From NCBI GenBank assembly GCA_045540295.1, contig JAZQGY010000013.1, positions 3,629 through 67,628 of the forward strand: a stretch of DNA of 64,000 bases, given 5' to 3'. The notes below the pieces were generated by a model. That model made no database searches. It was not told the DNA's origin and saw nothing but the letters and a program-made list of their open reading frames with translations. The translations under genes were made by a program, and so were the position numbers. Shown one piece after another: positions 33,038-42,182 of the stretch; position 1 is the stretch's first letter; every line of letters begins with the position of its first letter. This DNA comes from SIG452 sp045540295. GTDB lineage: Bacteria; Bacillota; Clostridia; UMGS1840.

Positions 33038-33466
33038 ATGTTTTACGGTCAGGCGAAACATTCCATAGACGCCAAGGGCAGAATCATACTTCCATCCAAA
33101 TACAGAGAGAATTTGGGTGAAAGTTTTTTCGTGCTTCGCGGATTTGAAAAATGTCTGTTCGTATATACCCAGGAAGACTACCACGAGCTGGAAGCGAAAA
33201 TCAAGGCACTCCCCATTTCTAACAATGGCGGAAGACTTCAGCGATATATCTTCAATCACACAGAATTGGTCACTGCAGACAAGCAAGGCAGATTTGTAGT
33301 GCCGCCTGGACTGCGTGAATTTGCCGGTCTGGATAAAGACATTATTATCGCAGGTGCCTCCTCCAGAATTGAAATCTGGGATGTTGAAGAATACGAAAAA
33401 TATGAAAAGCAAACTGAGGATGAACCTCAGAAGCTTTCTGAAATTTTAGAAATTTTTGGAATTTAA
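33038..33466 (+). CDS. mraZ: Transcriptional regulator MraZ
   Basis: 142 residues from the ATG at 33038, the family's normal length; in-frame codons upstream run through the operator boxes and are not coding. Two SpoVT/AbrB-like halves are visible: HSIDAKGRIILPSKYRENL (about 8-26) and ELVTADKQGRFVVPPGLREF (about 78-97), each with the DxKGR-x-x-hP loop. It forms a ring that binds the direct repeats upstream and controls the division cluster. First gene of the cluster, followed by rsmH after 4 bases. Confidence 0.97.
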   Translation: MFYGQAKHSIDAKGRIILPSKYRENLGESFFVLRGFEKCLFVYTQEDYHELEAKIKALPISNNGGRLQRYIFNHTELVTADKQGRFVVPPGLREFAGLDKDIIIAGASSRIEIWDVEEYEKYEKQTEDEPQKLSEILEIFGI

Positions 33467-33470
33467 AACG

Positions 33471-34391
33471 ATGGAATTTAAGCATGTAAGCGTATTACTG
33501 CAAGAATGCATTGACGGATTGGCAATCACCGAAAACGGCACCTATGTTGACGCTACTATGGGCGGTGCCGGACACTCCTTAAAAATTTGCGAAAAGCTTT
33601 CAAAAAGCGGAATGTTTATTGGAGTGGACCGTGATGAAGATGCGTTTTCGGTAGCAACCGAGCGGCTTTCTCAAACAGATTGCCAGAAGCAGTTCATCCG
33701 TTCTGACTTTAAAAATATTGCAGAGTATGTTTCCACTCCAGTGGATGGCATTTTAGCAGATTTGGGAGTTTCCTCCTATCAGCTGGATAATAAAGACCGC
33801 GGTTTCTCCTATCGGGAAGATGCTCCCTTGGATATGAGAATGGATCAAACCTCCTCGTTCAGTGCCAAAACCGTGGTGAATACATATTCATTTCAGCAGT
33901 TAGCAAGCATTATTTCCACCTACGGGGAAGAAAAATTTGCCGCAAGCATAGCAAAAAACATTGTTAAACAACGAGAAGAAAAAGAAATCGAAACCACCGG
34001 TGAGTTAATTGAAATTATCCGTCGCTCCATGCCGGCAAAAAGCCTCAGGGAAAAACACCCTGCAAAAAGAACATTCCAGGCAATCCGCATTGAAGTAAAC
34101 GGTGAGTTGGAATCTCTAAAACAGGGGCTGGAAAGTTTCTTTCACCTGTTAAAACCCGGTGGAAGGATGTGCATTATCACCTTCCATTCTTTAGAAGACA
34201 GAATTGTAAAAGAATATTTTAAAAGCCTGGTGAATGTTTGCACCTGCCCGCCGGAATTTCCGGTTTGTGTGTGTGGTAAAAAACCGCTTGCAAAAATCAT
34301 CACCAGAAAGCCCATTCTCCCCTCCCAGGAAGAGTTGGAGAAAAACCCCAGAAGCAAATCAGCAAAGCTTCGTATTTTAGAAAAATTGTAA
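33471..34391 (+). CDS. rsmH: 16S rRNA (cytosine(1402)-N4)-methyltransferase RsmH
   Basis: 306 residues. SAM-binding VDATMGGAGHSLKICEKL (about 28-45) and FIGVDRDEDAFSVA, plus the family motifs GILADLGVSSYQLD (about 92) and LDMRMD. RNA-binding PAKRTFQAIRIEVNGEL and C-terminal cysteine motif CTCPPEFPVCVCG (about 262) are present. It methylates C1402 in the ribosomal decoding centre. The ATG at 33471 follows the mraZ stop by 4 bases; the ribosome site is weak (GGA), suggesting coupling to mraZ translation. A TTG five codons earlier is a less likely start. Confidence 0.97.
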   Translation: MEFKHVSVLLQECIDGLAITENGTYVDATMGGAGHSLKICEKLSKSGMFIGVDRDEDAFSVATERLSQTDCQKQFIRSDFKNIAEYVSTPVDGILADLGVSSYQLDNKDRGFSYREDAPLDMRMDQTSSFSAKTVVNTYSFQQLASIISTYGEEKFAASIAKNIVKQREEKEIETTGELIEIIRRSMPAKSLREKHPAKRTFQAIRIEVNGELESLKQGLESFFHLLKPGGRMCIITFHSLEDRIVKEYFKSLVNVCTCPPEFPVCVCGKKPLAKIITRKPILPSQEELEKNPRSKSAKLRILEKL

Positions 34392-34434
34392 GGAATATCT
34401 TTTCCTATTATATTATATAGAAAGGAGCCGCATT

Positions 34435-34902
34435 ATGACGTTTGAAAATCTCGCATATCAACGCAAGCCGGAAGAATCTGCCATTGTGCACGATCTTCGC
34501 CCCATCGCAAAAAAACGGCGCAACAAAGAAAAGAAACGGCTTCAGTTTCAGGTAGCAGTTTGCATTTTCTGTTTCATTCTCGGCGGTATCTCCTTGATTG
34601 TTCATAACACACAAATCACAGAGCAGAGCAAAAAAAACGCTGCCCTAAAAACCCAATATGCAGAACTTTATTCTGCCAATAAGAAAACAGAAGTTGAAAT
34701 CAATCAGAAGATGGATTTAAAAACTGTGGAAGAATTGGCAATTGCGAGCTACGGTATGAACCGTGCCAGAAACGAACAGATTGTGTACATTGATGTGCCG
34801 GATCAGGATTATGGCGTGATGGCGAAAGCTCCGTCGCAAAGCGGAACTTCTTCTAACGACTTTGGTATTCAAAACGGTATGATGGCATATTTGGGCGAAT
34901 AG
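34435..34902 (+). CDS. ftsL: Cell division protein FtsL-like
   Basis: 155 residues: basic cytoplasmic head (KKRRNKEKKR, about 27-36), one transmembrane helix (about 40-60) and an extracellular coiled coil of about 50 residues (Asn/Lys/Gln-rich), then the short conserved end VEELAIASYGMNRARNEQIVY. A 30-residue Ser/Gly-rich tail follows. Position between rsmH and the division transpeptidase and the topology identify it as FtsL, the partner of DivIC and DivIB/FtsQ. Start follows AGAAAGGAG. Confidence 0.88.
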   Translation: MTFENLAYQRKPEESAIVHDLRPIAKKRRNKEKKRLQFQVAVCIFCFILGGISLIVHNTQITEQSKKNAALKTQYAELYSANKKTEVEINQKMDLKTVEELAIASYGMNRARNEQIVYIDVPDQDYGVMAKAPSQSGTSSNDFGIQNGMMAYLGE

Positions 34903-34986
34903 GCTAATATGATGAATTGAGGGATGGTATCATTCCTCAATTTTCCATATATTCCCCTTTGGATTTTTCCAAAAAAGGAGTCTCTT

Positions 34987-37185
34987 ATGAAGAAAAACAG
35001 CACATTAAAAACCCAAAAAAGAATCTTGTGGTTATCAGGCGTACTATTGGTATGCTTTCTTTTCTTTGTAGTGAGAATTTCCATCATTCAGTTTGTAGAC
35101 GGTGAATGGCTTTCCAGAGAAGCCATTGAACAGCAGACACGTGACCGTATGATTAATGCAAAGCGCGGCACCATTTACGACCGCAACGGAAAACAGCTTG
35201 CTGTTAGCGCAGATGTGGAAACCGTAAGTATTTCTCCGGTTACCGTCCGCAAAGCCAACGAACGGGAAAAATGCGCACAAACTTTATCTGCAATTTTAGA
35301 AATCGACGAAGAATCCATCTTAGAAAAAATCGATATGAACACCTCTTATGTTCTGATCAAACGAAAAGTGGAAAAAGAACAGGCAGATGCTATCCGTGAA
35401 GCAGATCTTTCCGGCGTTTATTTAGATGCCGATACCAAACGCTACTATCCCTACAACAACATTGCTTCCCACATCATCGGCTTTACCGGTGCAGACAATC
35501 AGGGGCTATTGGGGATTGAGCAAATTTATGACAGCAAACTAAAAGGTCAGTACGGCAGAATCGTGACTGCAAGAAATGCAGACGGCACAGAAATGCCCTA
35601 CAAATACGACCGTTATTACACTCCCGAAGACGGAGCGGATATCACACTGACCATTGACGTGTCCATTCAACACTTTTTGGAAAAACATCTGGAACAGGCA
35701 GTTACCGATTTGAATCTGAAAAAAGGTGCTGCCGGCATTATTATGGATGTAAAAACCGGTGAAATTCTCGCCATGTCCACCAAGCCTGATTTTGATTTAA
35801 ACGCTCCTTTTGAAATCACAGATATATCCGCAAAAAAAGAAATTGATGCCATCGAAGATTCAGAAGAAAAATCAAAGGCTACCAGCGACTACTTAAACCA
35901 GCTTTGGAGAAACAAAGCGGTGGTAGACAGCTACGAACCCGGTTCCACCTTTAAAATCATCACCTCCGCTATGGCGCTGGAAGAAAACGTGGTATCCCTG
36001 CAGGATACCTTCAACTGTACCGGTAGCTATCAGGTGGCAAAAGAACATATCGGTTGCTGGAAAACAGCAGGTCATGGAATCCTGGATTTAACCGGTGCTT
36101 TGGAAAATTCCTGTAACCCGGCATTTATGCAAATCGGTGCCAGAATCGGTCAAACCACTTTCTACAACTACTATAAAGGCTTCGGTTTCACCCAGAAAAC
36201 AGGCATTGAGCTTTACGGGGAAACCAGTGGCTTATTTTATCCGGAAGGAAGCTTCAACGAAGTGGAACTTGCCACAGCATCTTTCGGTCAGGGACCTACT
36301 GTAACTCCCTTGCAAATGATTACCGCAGTCAGTGCCGTTGCCAACGACGGTATTCTGGTAAAACCTCACCTGATCAAACAAATTACCGATTCCAACGGAA
36401 CCATTCTGGAAAGCTATGATCCTGTGGAGGTTCGTCAGGTAATTTCTTCACAAACCTCAGATATTATGTGTAACCTGATGGAAAGCGTAGTTTCCGAAGG
36501 TACCGGTAATAAAGCATACTTAGAAGGTCTCCGTGTAGGCGGTAAAACAGGAACCAGTGAAAAAATTCCCCGCGGAAGTCAAAAGTATGTTGCCTCCTTC
36601 GTAGGAATCGCACCTGCTAACGATCCACAAATCGCCATTTTAATCATTTTAGATGAACCTCCGGCTGGAAATCATATGGGCGGTACCATCGCTTCTCCTT
36701 TAGCAGCTAAAATTTTAGACGATGTGCTCCGCTATATGGATATGGAACCCGAAATCCCTGCAGGACAGGAAGCAACAGGAGATGTTGAAGTTCCCCGCGT
36801 TACCGGAATGAACCTTACCGACGCCAGACAGATTCTCTCTCAGAGCGGTCTTCGTTGCGTAGTGGAAGGTAACGGCGAAATTGTAAACAACCAGGTTCCC
36901 ATTCCCGGCGTTACCGTTGCCAGAAACGGAACTGTAATTGTATACACCGGAGATTCCCGTCCCTCCAACAGCGTCGAAGTTCCCGATGTAATCGGAAAGA
37001 GCTTTGAAGAATCCAAAGCCATTCTCGAAAATGCAAACCTCCAATTCCAGGCAGTTGGAATTGTGAATACAACGCAAAACGCAGTAGCGTCCACCCAGAG
37101 CATTGCCCCCGGAGAATACGCTACGATCGGCACACAAATCACCGTGGAATTTACTTATCCCAATTCCACCCACGCAGAACCATAA
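34987..37185 (+). CDS. Division-specific penicillin-binding protein 2 (FtsI/SpoVD-like) with two PASTA domains
   Basis: 732 residues from the ATG at 34987 (AAAGGAG 8 bases upstream). One N-terminal membrane helix (about 15-35) is followed by a dimerisation domain with RGTIYDRNGKQLAVS (about 59). The transpeptidase domain holds SxxK in GSTFKIITS (about 319), SxN in SCNPAFMQ (about 374) and KTG in GGKTGTSEK (about 520). Two PASTA domains (about 598-660 and 661-728) begin VEVPRVTGM and VEVPDVIGK. Class B PBP for septal peptidoglycan; PASTA tails occur both in division PBPs and in sporulation SpoVD, which cannot be told apart here, as only one copy is in the window. Confidence 0.95.
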   Translation: MKKNSTLKTQKRILWLSGVLLVCFLFFVVRISIIQFVDGEWLSREAIEQQTRDRMINAKRGTIYDRNGKQLAVSADVETVSISPVTVRKANEREKCAQTLSAILEIDEESILEKIDMNTSYVLIKRKVEKEQADAIREADLSGVYLDADTKRYYPYNNIASHIIGFTGADNQGLLGIEQIYDSKLKGQYGRIVTARNADGTEMPYKYDRYYTPEDGADITLTIDVSIQHFLEKHLEQAVTDLNLKKGAAGIIMDVKTGEILAMSTKPDFDLNAPFEITDISAKKEIDAIEDSEEKSKATSDYLNQLWRNKAVVDSYEPGSTFKIITSAMALEENVVSLQDTFNCTGSYQVAKEHIGCWKTAGHGILDLTGALENSCNPAFMQIGARIGQTTFYNYYKGFGFTQKTGIELYGETSGLFYPEGSFNEVELATASFGQGPTVTPLQMITAVSAVANDGILVKPHLIKQITDSNGTILESYDPVEVRQVISSQTSDIMCNLMESVVSEGTGNKAYLEGLRVGGKTGTSEKIPRGSQKYVASFVGIAPANDPQIAILIILDEPPAGNHMGGTIASPLAAKILDDVLRYMDMEPEIPAGQEATGDVEVPRVTGMNLTDARQILSQSGLRCVVEGNGEIVNNQVPIPGVTVARNGTVIVYTGDSRPSNSVEVPDVIGKSFEESKAILENANLQFQAVGIVNTTQNAVASTQSIAPGEYATIGTQITVEFTYPNSTHAEP

Positions 37186-37202
37186 GAAAGCAGAGGAACG
37201 CT

Positions 37203-38648
37203 ATGTTATTACACGAATTGCTTCAAAATGCAGAAATGAATTACCAAAATCAGTTGAGCGAAGATGCCTTGAACACAGAAATCACCAACATTTCCTTCGA
37301 TACCAGAACTGTGTCTTCAGGCAGTGTATTCGTGTGCATCAAAGGCATTCGTTCCAATCGTCATGACTATATTCCCCAGGCATTGGAAAACAAGGCTGCT
37401 GTTATCGTATCCGAATATCCTATAGATACCAAAGATGCGGTGAATGTTGTAGTGGAGGATACCAACGTTGCCCTCTCCCATCTTTCAGCAGCGTTCTATG
37501 AAAACCCTCAGAAAAAACTTCGTATGATTGGTGTCACCGGTACCAACGGAAAAACAACCGTCACCAATCTGGTGAAAAATATGCTGGAAGTATGTGGCTA
37601 CAAGGTGGGGCTAATCGGCACCAACGAAATCGTAATTGATAAAACCTCCTACCCTGCTAACGCAACTACTCCGGAAGCACCGGAATTATTCGGCTACTTA
37701 AAACAAATGGCAGACGAAAACTGTGATTTTGCTGTGATGGAAGTTTCATCCCACTCAATCAGTTTGGGAAGAGTGGCAGCTATCCCCTACGAAATCGGTG
37801 TGTTTACCAACCTGACGCAGGATCACTTAGATTACCATATCACCATGGAAAACTACGCTGATGCAAAGGCAACCTTTTTCCGTCAGTGCGAAATTGCAGT
37901 CATCAACCAGGACAGTCCCTATGCTGAAACCATGAAAGCAAAAGCAAAAGGAACCGTAATTACCTACGGTCTTTCGGATAACTGCGACTTTTGCGCCACA
38001 GAAATTGAATACCGTGCGGACGGTGTTACCTACACCGTGGTACAAGACAAAGACCCCTACACCGTAAAACTGCCGATTCCCGGCAAGTTTTCCGTATACA
38101 ACTCCCTGGCGGTATGCGCCTTATCCGGTGCGCTCTCTGTTCCGGACGGTTTTGTGAGAATGGCAATGAAAAAATCAAAAACCGTAAAAGGCAGATGTGA
38201 ACTGGTTGACATTGACAAACCATACCAGGTGATGATTGATTTTGCACACACCCCGGACGGCATGGAAAACATTTTAACTTCGGTCAATGAGTTTAAACCG
38301 GCAAGAGTAATCACCGTGTTTGGTTGCGGCGGTGACCGTGACAAAGGAAAACGCCCGAAAATGGGCGCTATTGCAAAACAGTATTCCGATGTTGTGGTGG
38401 TGACCAGCGATAATTCCCGCAGCGAAGATATGCAAGCAATCATAGACGATATTATGGTGGGAATCCCGGATAAAACCAACGTATATTCCCACACAGACCG
38501 AAAAGAAGCCATTCGTATGGCAATGAACCTGGCACAAGAAGGCGACATCGTCTTGCTCTTGGGCAAAGGCCACGAAATGGTTCAGAAATTTAAAGATTAC
38601 GAAATTGAATTTGATGAAAGAGAAGTTGTGAAGTCGTTATGCAATTAA
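37203..38648 (+). CDS. murE: UDP-N-acetylmuramoyl-tripeptide synthetase MurE
   Basis: 481 residues. ATP loop GVTGTNGKTTVTNLVKNM (about 112), the carbamylated-lysine region HSISLGRV and GVFTNLTQDHLDYH, and the substrate-specificity motif DNSRSED (about 405). The arginine in this motif, as in DNPR, is the mark of enzymes that add meso-diaminopimelate rather than lysine. It adds the third amino acid to UDP-MurNAc-dipeptide in the cytoplasm. The stop overlaps the start of murF by 10 bases. Confidence 0.96.
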   Translation: MLLHELLQNAEMNYQNQLSEDALNTEITNISFDTRTVSSGSVFVCIKGIRSNRHDYIPQALENKAAVIVSEYPIDTKDAVNVVVEDTNVALSHLSAAFYENPQKKLRMIGVTGTNGKTTVTNLVKNMLEVCGYKVGLIGTNEIVIDKTSYPANATTPEAPELFGYLKQMADENCDFAVMEVSSHSISLGRVAAIPYEIGVFTNLTQDHLDYHITMENYADAKATFFRQCEIAVINQDSPYAETMKAKAKGTVITYGLSDNCDFCATEIEYRADGVTYTVVQDKDPYTVKLPIPGKFSVYNSLAVCALSGALSVPDGFVRMAMKKSKTVKGRCELVDIDKPYQVMIDFAHTPDGMENILTSVNEFKPARVITVFGCGGDRDKGKRPKMGAIAKQYSDVVVVTSDNSRSEDMQAIIDDIMVGIPDKTNVYSHTDRKEAIRMAMNLAQEGDIVLLLGKGHEMVQKFKDYEIEFDEREVVKSLCN

Positions 38649-39991
38649 CTGTGCATCAATTACTGAAAGCGGTGAACGGAACCTTACTGTTCGGCTCGCC
38701 CGACACCACCTTCCGCTATGTATCCACCGATAGCCGTAAAAATATGACCACTGAATTGTTTGTTCCGTTGGTGGGCGAAACCCACGATGGGCATACCTAT
38801 CTTGAAAGCGCCGTAGCAAACGGCGCTATCGGTTTTTTAACCCAAAGGGAGGCTGTGCCTCATATCGGTCAGTTTGCAGTGTTGGTGGATGACACTACCA
38901 AAGCATTGGGGTTGCTCGGCGCTTATGTATTAAAACAGTCCGGTGCCAAAGTAATTGCCATCACAGGAAGTGTGGGCAAAACCACCACCCGCCAGTTTGT
39001 GGCTGCAGTAGTTTCCGAATATGCAAAAACCATTGCCACTTCCGGCAACTTTAATAATCATATTGGTCTCCCATTGACCCTGTTAAAAATGGAGGGTGAC
39101 GAAAAATTTGCAGTATTGGAAATGGGAATGAATCATTTCGGTGAAATTTCTTATCTTTCCAAACTGGCCAAACCACAAATTGCTGTGATTTCCTTGATCG
39201 GAACCTCCCACATTGAATATTTGGGAAGCCGTGAGAATATCTTAAAAGCAAAGCTTGAAATTTTAGACGGTATGCCGGAGGACGGTCTTCTGCTCTTAAA
39301 CGGAGACGACGACCTGCTTTCCGGAGTACAATGCCGTCAGCATATTGAATACTTTGGAAAAAACAATGCCAAGTACCCTTACGAAATCATTTCTGAAGAC
39401 GGCATTTTCCAAATGGATGGCGATACGTACCAAATCCCCATTGCCGGTGCGCACAACATTCAGAATGCCAGTGCAGCGGTGCTGCTGGGCAAACATTTGG
39501 GAATGACCGCCAAACAAATTCAGAACGGACTTTCTTCCTTTCAGTCAGTAGGATGGCGCCAAAAAACCGAACAAATCGGTTCCTACACCTTAATCGCTGA
39601 CTGCTATAACGCTTCCTTAGATTCCGACCGTGCCGCATTACGGGTACTTTCCCAAAAGAAAAGCGACCGTAAAGTAGCAATATTAGGTCCCATCGGAGAA
39701 CTGGGCGAATATCTGGAAACAATTTTGCAGCAGGTGGGTGCCTGTGTGCAGGAAGAAGGCATCGACCAATTAATTTGTGTGGAAGAAGATGCCAAACATA
39801 TCAAAGAAGGAGCAATTCGTGCGGGAATGAATCCCGATTGCGTTTGCTTCTTCCCAAGCCGACAAGAATTTATAGCAAAGATTCCCGAACTGTTTTGTGC
39901 CAAAGACGCTATTTTATTCAAAGCATCCCGGAAATATCAATTTGAAGAACTGTTTGAAGCTGTCAAACAATTCCTGAATACAAAGGAGTGA
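38639..39991 (+). CDS. murF: UDP-N-acetylmuramoyl-tripeptide-D-alanyl-D-alanine ligase MurF
   Basis: 450 residues. Mur-ligase ATP loop AITGSVGKTTTRQF (about 104), GNFNNHIGLPLTLL, LEMGMNHFGEI and IADCYNASLDSDRAAL (about 322) are diagnostic of MurF rather than MurC or MurD. It adds D-Ala-D-Ala to complete the UDP-MurNAc-pentapeptide, the MraY substrate. Starts inside the end of murE; its stop TGA overlaps the ribosome binding site of mraY. Confidence 0.96.
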   Translation: MQLTVHQLLKAVNGTLLFGSPDTTFRYVSTDSRKNMTTELFVPLVGETHDGHTYLESAVANGAIGFLTQREAVPHIGQFAVLVDDTTKALGLLGAYVLKQSGAKVIAITGSVGKTTTRQFVAAVVSEYAKTIATSGNFNNHIGLPLTLLKMEGDEKFAVLEMGMNHFGEISYLSKLAKPQIAVISLIGTSHIEYLGSRENILKAKLEILDGMPEDGLLLLNGDDDLLSGVQCRQHIEYFGKNNAKYPYEIISEDGIFQMDGDTYQIPIAGAHNIQNASAAVLLGKHLGMTAKQIQNGLSSFQSVGWRQKTEQIGSYTLIADCYNASLDSDRAALRVLSQKKSDRKVAILGPIGELGEYLETILQQVGACVQEEGIDQLICVEEDAKHIKEGAIRAGMNPDCVCFFPSRQEFIAKIPELFCAKDAILFKASRKYQFEELFEAVKQFLNTKE

Positions 39992-39996
39992 TTTAT

Positions 39997-40959
39997 ATGC
40001 CAATTCCAATTTCAGCAGCCATTTGTGCAGTCATAGGCTTTTTAATAAGTGCCCTGGCAGGCCCCATTTTCATCCCGATTCTTCACAAATTGAAATTTGG
40101 TCAACAAATCCGGGAAGAAGGGCCCAAATGGCACCAATCCAAATCCGGAACCCCCACCATGGGCGGCGTGATCTTTATTTTAGCCGTTGCGGTGGTAAGT
40201 GCAATTTTTGTGCGGGATTTAAAAGGCCTTTTTGTGGCGTTATTCGCTCTTTCCTGCGGACTGATTGGATTTTTGGATGACTACATCAAAGTCGTGAAAA
40301 AAAGAAATCTGGGCCTTAGTGCAATGTGGAAAATCATTCTGATGCTGGCAGTTTCCTCTGTCTTTGTCATCGGCGGATTGGAACTTAATCTTATCAAAAC
40401 TACTCTTTGGATTCCCTTCACCCATATTTATCTGGATTTATCCTACTATATCAGCATTCTCCTGGTATTTATGATGATTGGTTTCATCAATGCAGTCAAC
40501 TTAACCGACGGTGTGGACGGTCTGGCAGGCTCCGTAACTTTTGTTGTCAGTCTGTTTTTCACCTTAGCCTCCATGGTATTCTTATCCGAAGGAATGACCA
40601 TGTTCTCTGCCGGTCTTTGCGGTGCTTTATGCGGGTTTTTAATTTTTAACCTGCATCCTGCCAAAGTATTTATGGGAGACACCGGTTCTCTCTTCTTAGG
40701 CGGTGCTGTGGCAGCTCTTGCCATCCTAAACGATATGCCCCTGATTCTTTTAATCGTGGGAATTATCTATCTCATTGAAGCTTTGTCTGTAATGCTTCAG
40801 GTTACCTACTTTAAACTAACCAAAGGAAAACGAATTTTCAAAATGACTCCCATTCACCATCATTTTGAAATGTCCGGATTCTCTGAAAACAAAATTGTGC
40901 TATGGTTTTCGGCAATCACACTGCTTGGTTGCGTGATTGCATTCTTATCTCTCGTATAA
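39997..40959 (+). CDS. mraY: Phospho-N-acetylmuramoyl-pentapeptide-transferase MraY
   Basis: 320 residues from the ATG at 39997 (AAAGGAG 8 bases upstream), ten transmembrane helices. Conserved loops: KWHQSKSGTPTMGGV (about 45), FLDDYIKV with the Asp pair (about 90), NAVNLTDGVDGLAGS (about 165), FMGDTGSLFLGG (about 225) and MTPIHHHFEMSG (about 285). It links the MurNAc-pentapeptide to undecaprenyl phosphate to give lipid I. The gene normally next, murD, is missing; ftsW follows after 54 bases. Confidence 0.97.
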   Translation: MPIPISAAICAVIGFLISALAGPIFIPILHKLKFGQQIREEGPKWHQSKSGTPTMGGVIFILAVAVVSAIFVRDLKGLFVALFALSCGLIGFLDDYIKVVKKRNLGLSAMWKIILMLAVSSVFVIGGLELNLIKTTLWIPFTHIYLDLSYYISILLVFMMIGFINAVNLTDGVDGLAGSVTFVVSLFFTLASMVFLSEGMTMFSAGLCGALCGFLIFNLHPAKVFMGDTGSLFLGGAVAALAILNDMPLILLIVGIIYLIEALSVMLQVTYFKLTKGKRIFKMTPIHHHFEMSGFSENKIVLWFSAITLLGCVIAFLSLV

Positions 40960-40971
40960 AACGGAAATTTT

Positions 40972-41000
40972 AAGAGAAAGGACGGTTCCGCAACCGGAAC
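40972..41000 (+). promoter_or_regulatory. Displaced Shine-Dalgarno and hairpin before ftsW
   Basis: AGAGAAAGGA (40974-40983) is the only ribosome-binding-like sequence in the gap but lies 30 bases before the ftsW ATG. Between them is the hairpin GTTCCG-4 nt-CGGAAC (40985-41000), which would shorten the effective distance to about 15. Confidence 0.5.
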
Positions 41001-41013
41001 TGACTTAAACACC

Positions 41014-42150
41014 ATGAAAAAGCTTACTCCCAAACTCCAAATGAACTGGCGAAACATCGACCACGTGTTTCTTCTGACCGTAATTGCCTTAACAGCATAC
41101 GGTCTGGTTATGGTGTTTTCTGCTTCGGCTCCCAGTGCCTTTTATATTCACGGAGACAGTATGTTCTTCTTCAAGAATCAGCTGCTCTGGGCAGTAGTTG
41201 GATTTGCGGTAATGCTTTTTGTATCAATGATTGATTATAAATTCATTAAAAAATGGGTATTTCCCATCTATGGCTTTGCAATGGTGTTGCTCTTTGCCGT
41301 TTTGTTGGTCGGTCAACGAATCAACGGCGCAAAGCGTTGGCTGGACCTTGGAATTTCCACCATTCAGCCCTCGGAGTTTGCCAAAATTGCAATTATTATG
41401 GCTTGTGCCTGGGTATTGTCCAAAATAAAAACCATTGATGTGAAAGAATCTCTCCCCCATCTGATTCTTTGCGGACTGCTTGTGGGATTTGCAGGGATTA
41501 TGCTACTGTTACAACCTCACTTCTCCGCAATACTGATTATTCTGCTGGCTCTTGGCATTATGATGATTGCTGCAGGAATCCCCATGCGGATTTTTTCTAT
41601 TCTGGCAGGTGCGGTGGCGGTACTTGGTACAGTGTTTGCCATTATCGAGCCCTACCGTATGCAGCGTTTGATTTCCTTTACAGACCCCTTCAAAGACAAA
41701 GCCGGTGACGGCTGGCAAGTTGTGCAATCTTTATACGCTATCGGAAGCGGAGGCTTTTCCGGATTGGGACTTGGAAGAAGTCGTCAAAAATTCTTATATA
41801 TTCCCGAGCCTCAGAATGACTTCATTTTCTCTATCATCTGCGAAGAGCTTGGATTCTTAGGTGCAATCGCAGTACTGGCACTGTTTGCTCTTCTGCTGTA
41901 CCGTGCCATCAGAATTGCCTTAAAAGCCCCCGACCGTTACTCTATGCTGTTAGTGTTTGGGCTCATTTCTTTAACCATCGTGCAAGTACTGTTAAATATT
42001 GGCGTGGCAACCTCATCTGTTCCGCCCACAGGCATTCCCCTTCCGTTCTTCTCGGCAGGCGGAACATCCTTTGTCTTCCAGATGATTTCTATGGGGATGA
42101 TTCTAAACATCTCCACCCAATCAAAAAAAGAGGCAGAGCCTCATATCTGA
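41014..42150 (+). CDS. ftsW: Lipid II polymerase FtsW/SpoVE (SEDS family)
   Basis: 378 residues, ten transmembrane segments. SEDS signatures: GLVMVFSASAPSAF (TM1-2 loop, about 30), KRWLDLGISTIQPSEFAK (about 108), and near the C-terminus VATSSVPPTGIPLPFFSAGG (about 330). It polymerises lipid II into glycan strands together with the class B PBP. It could be vegetative FtsW or sporulation SpoVE; the position in the cluster does not decide this. An alternative start at the Met ten codons in (41041) has no better ribosome site. Confidence 0.96.
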   Translation: MKKLTPKLQMNWRNIDHVFLLTVIALTAYGLVMVFSASAPSAFYIHGDSMFFFKNQLLWAVVGFAVMLFVSMIDYKFIKKWVFPIYGFAMVLLFAVLLVGQRINGAKRWLDLGISTIQPSEFAKIAIIMACAWVLSKIKTIDVKESLPHLILCGLLVGFAGIMLLLQPHFSAILIILLALGIMMIAAGIPMRIFSILAGAVAVLGTVFAIIEPYRMQRLISFTDPFKDKAGDGWQVVQSLYAIGSGGFSGLGLGRSRQKFLYIPEPQNDFIFSIICEELGFLGAIAVLALFALLLYRAIRIALKAPDRYSMLLVFGLISLTIVQVLLNIGVATSSVPPTGIPLPFFSAGGTSFVFQMISMGMILNISTQSKKEAEPHI

Positions 42151-42182
42151 AGTCCTGATTCCGAAAAACAGGAGGCGTTTTT

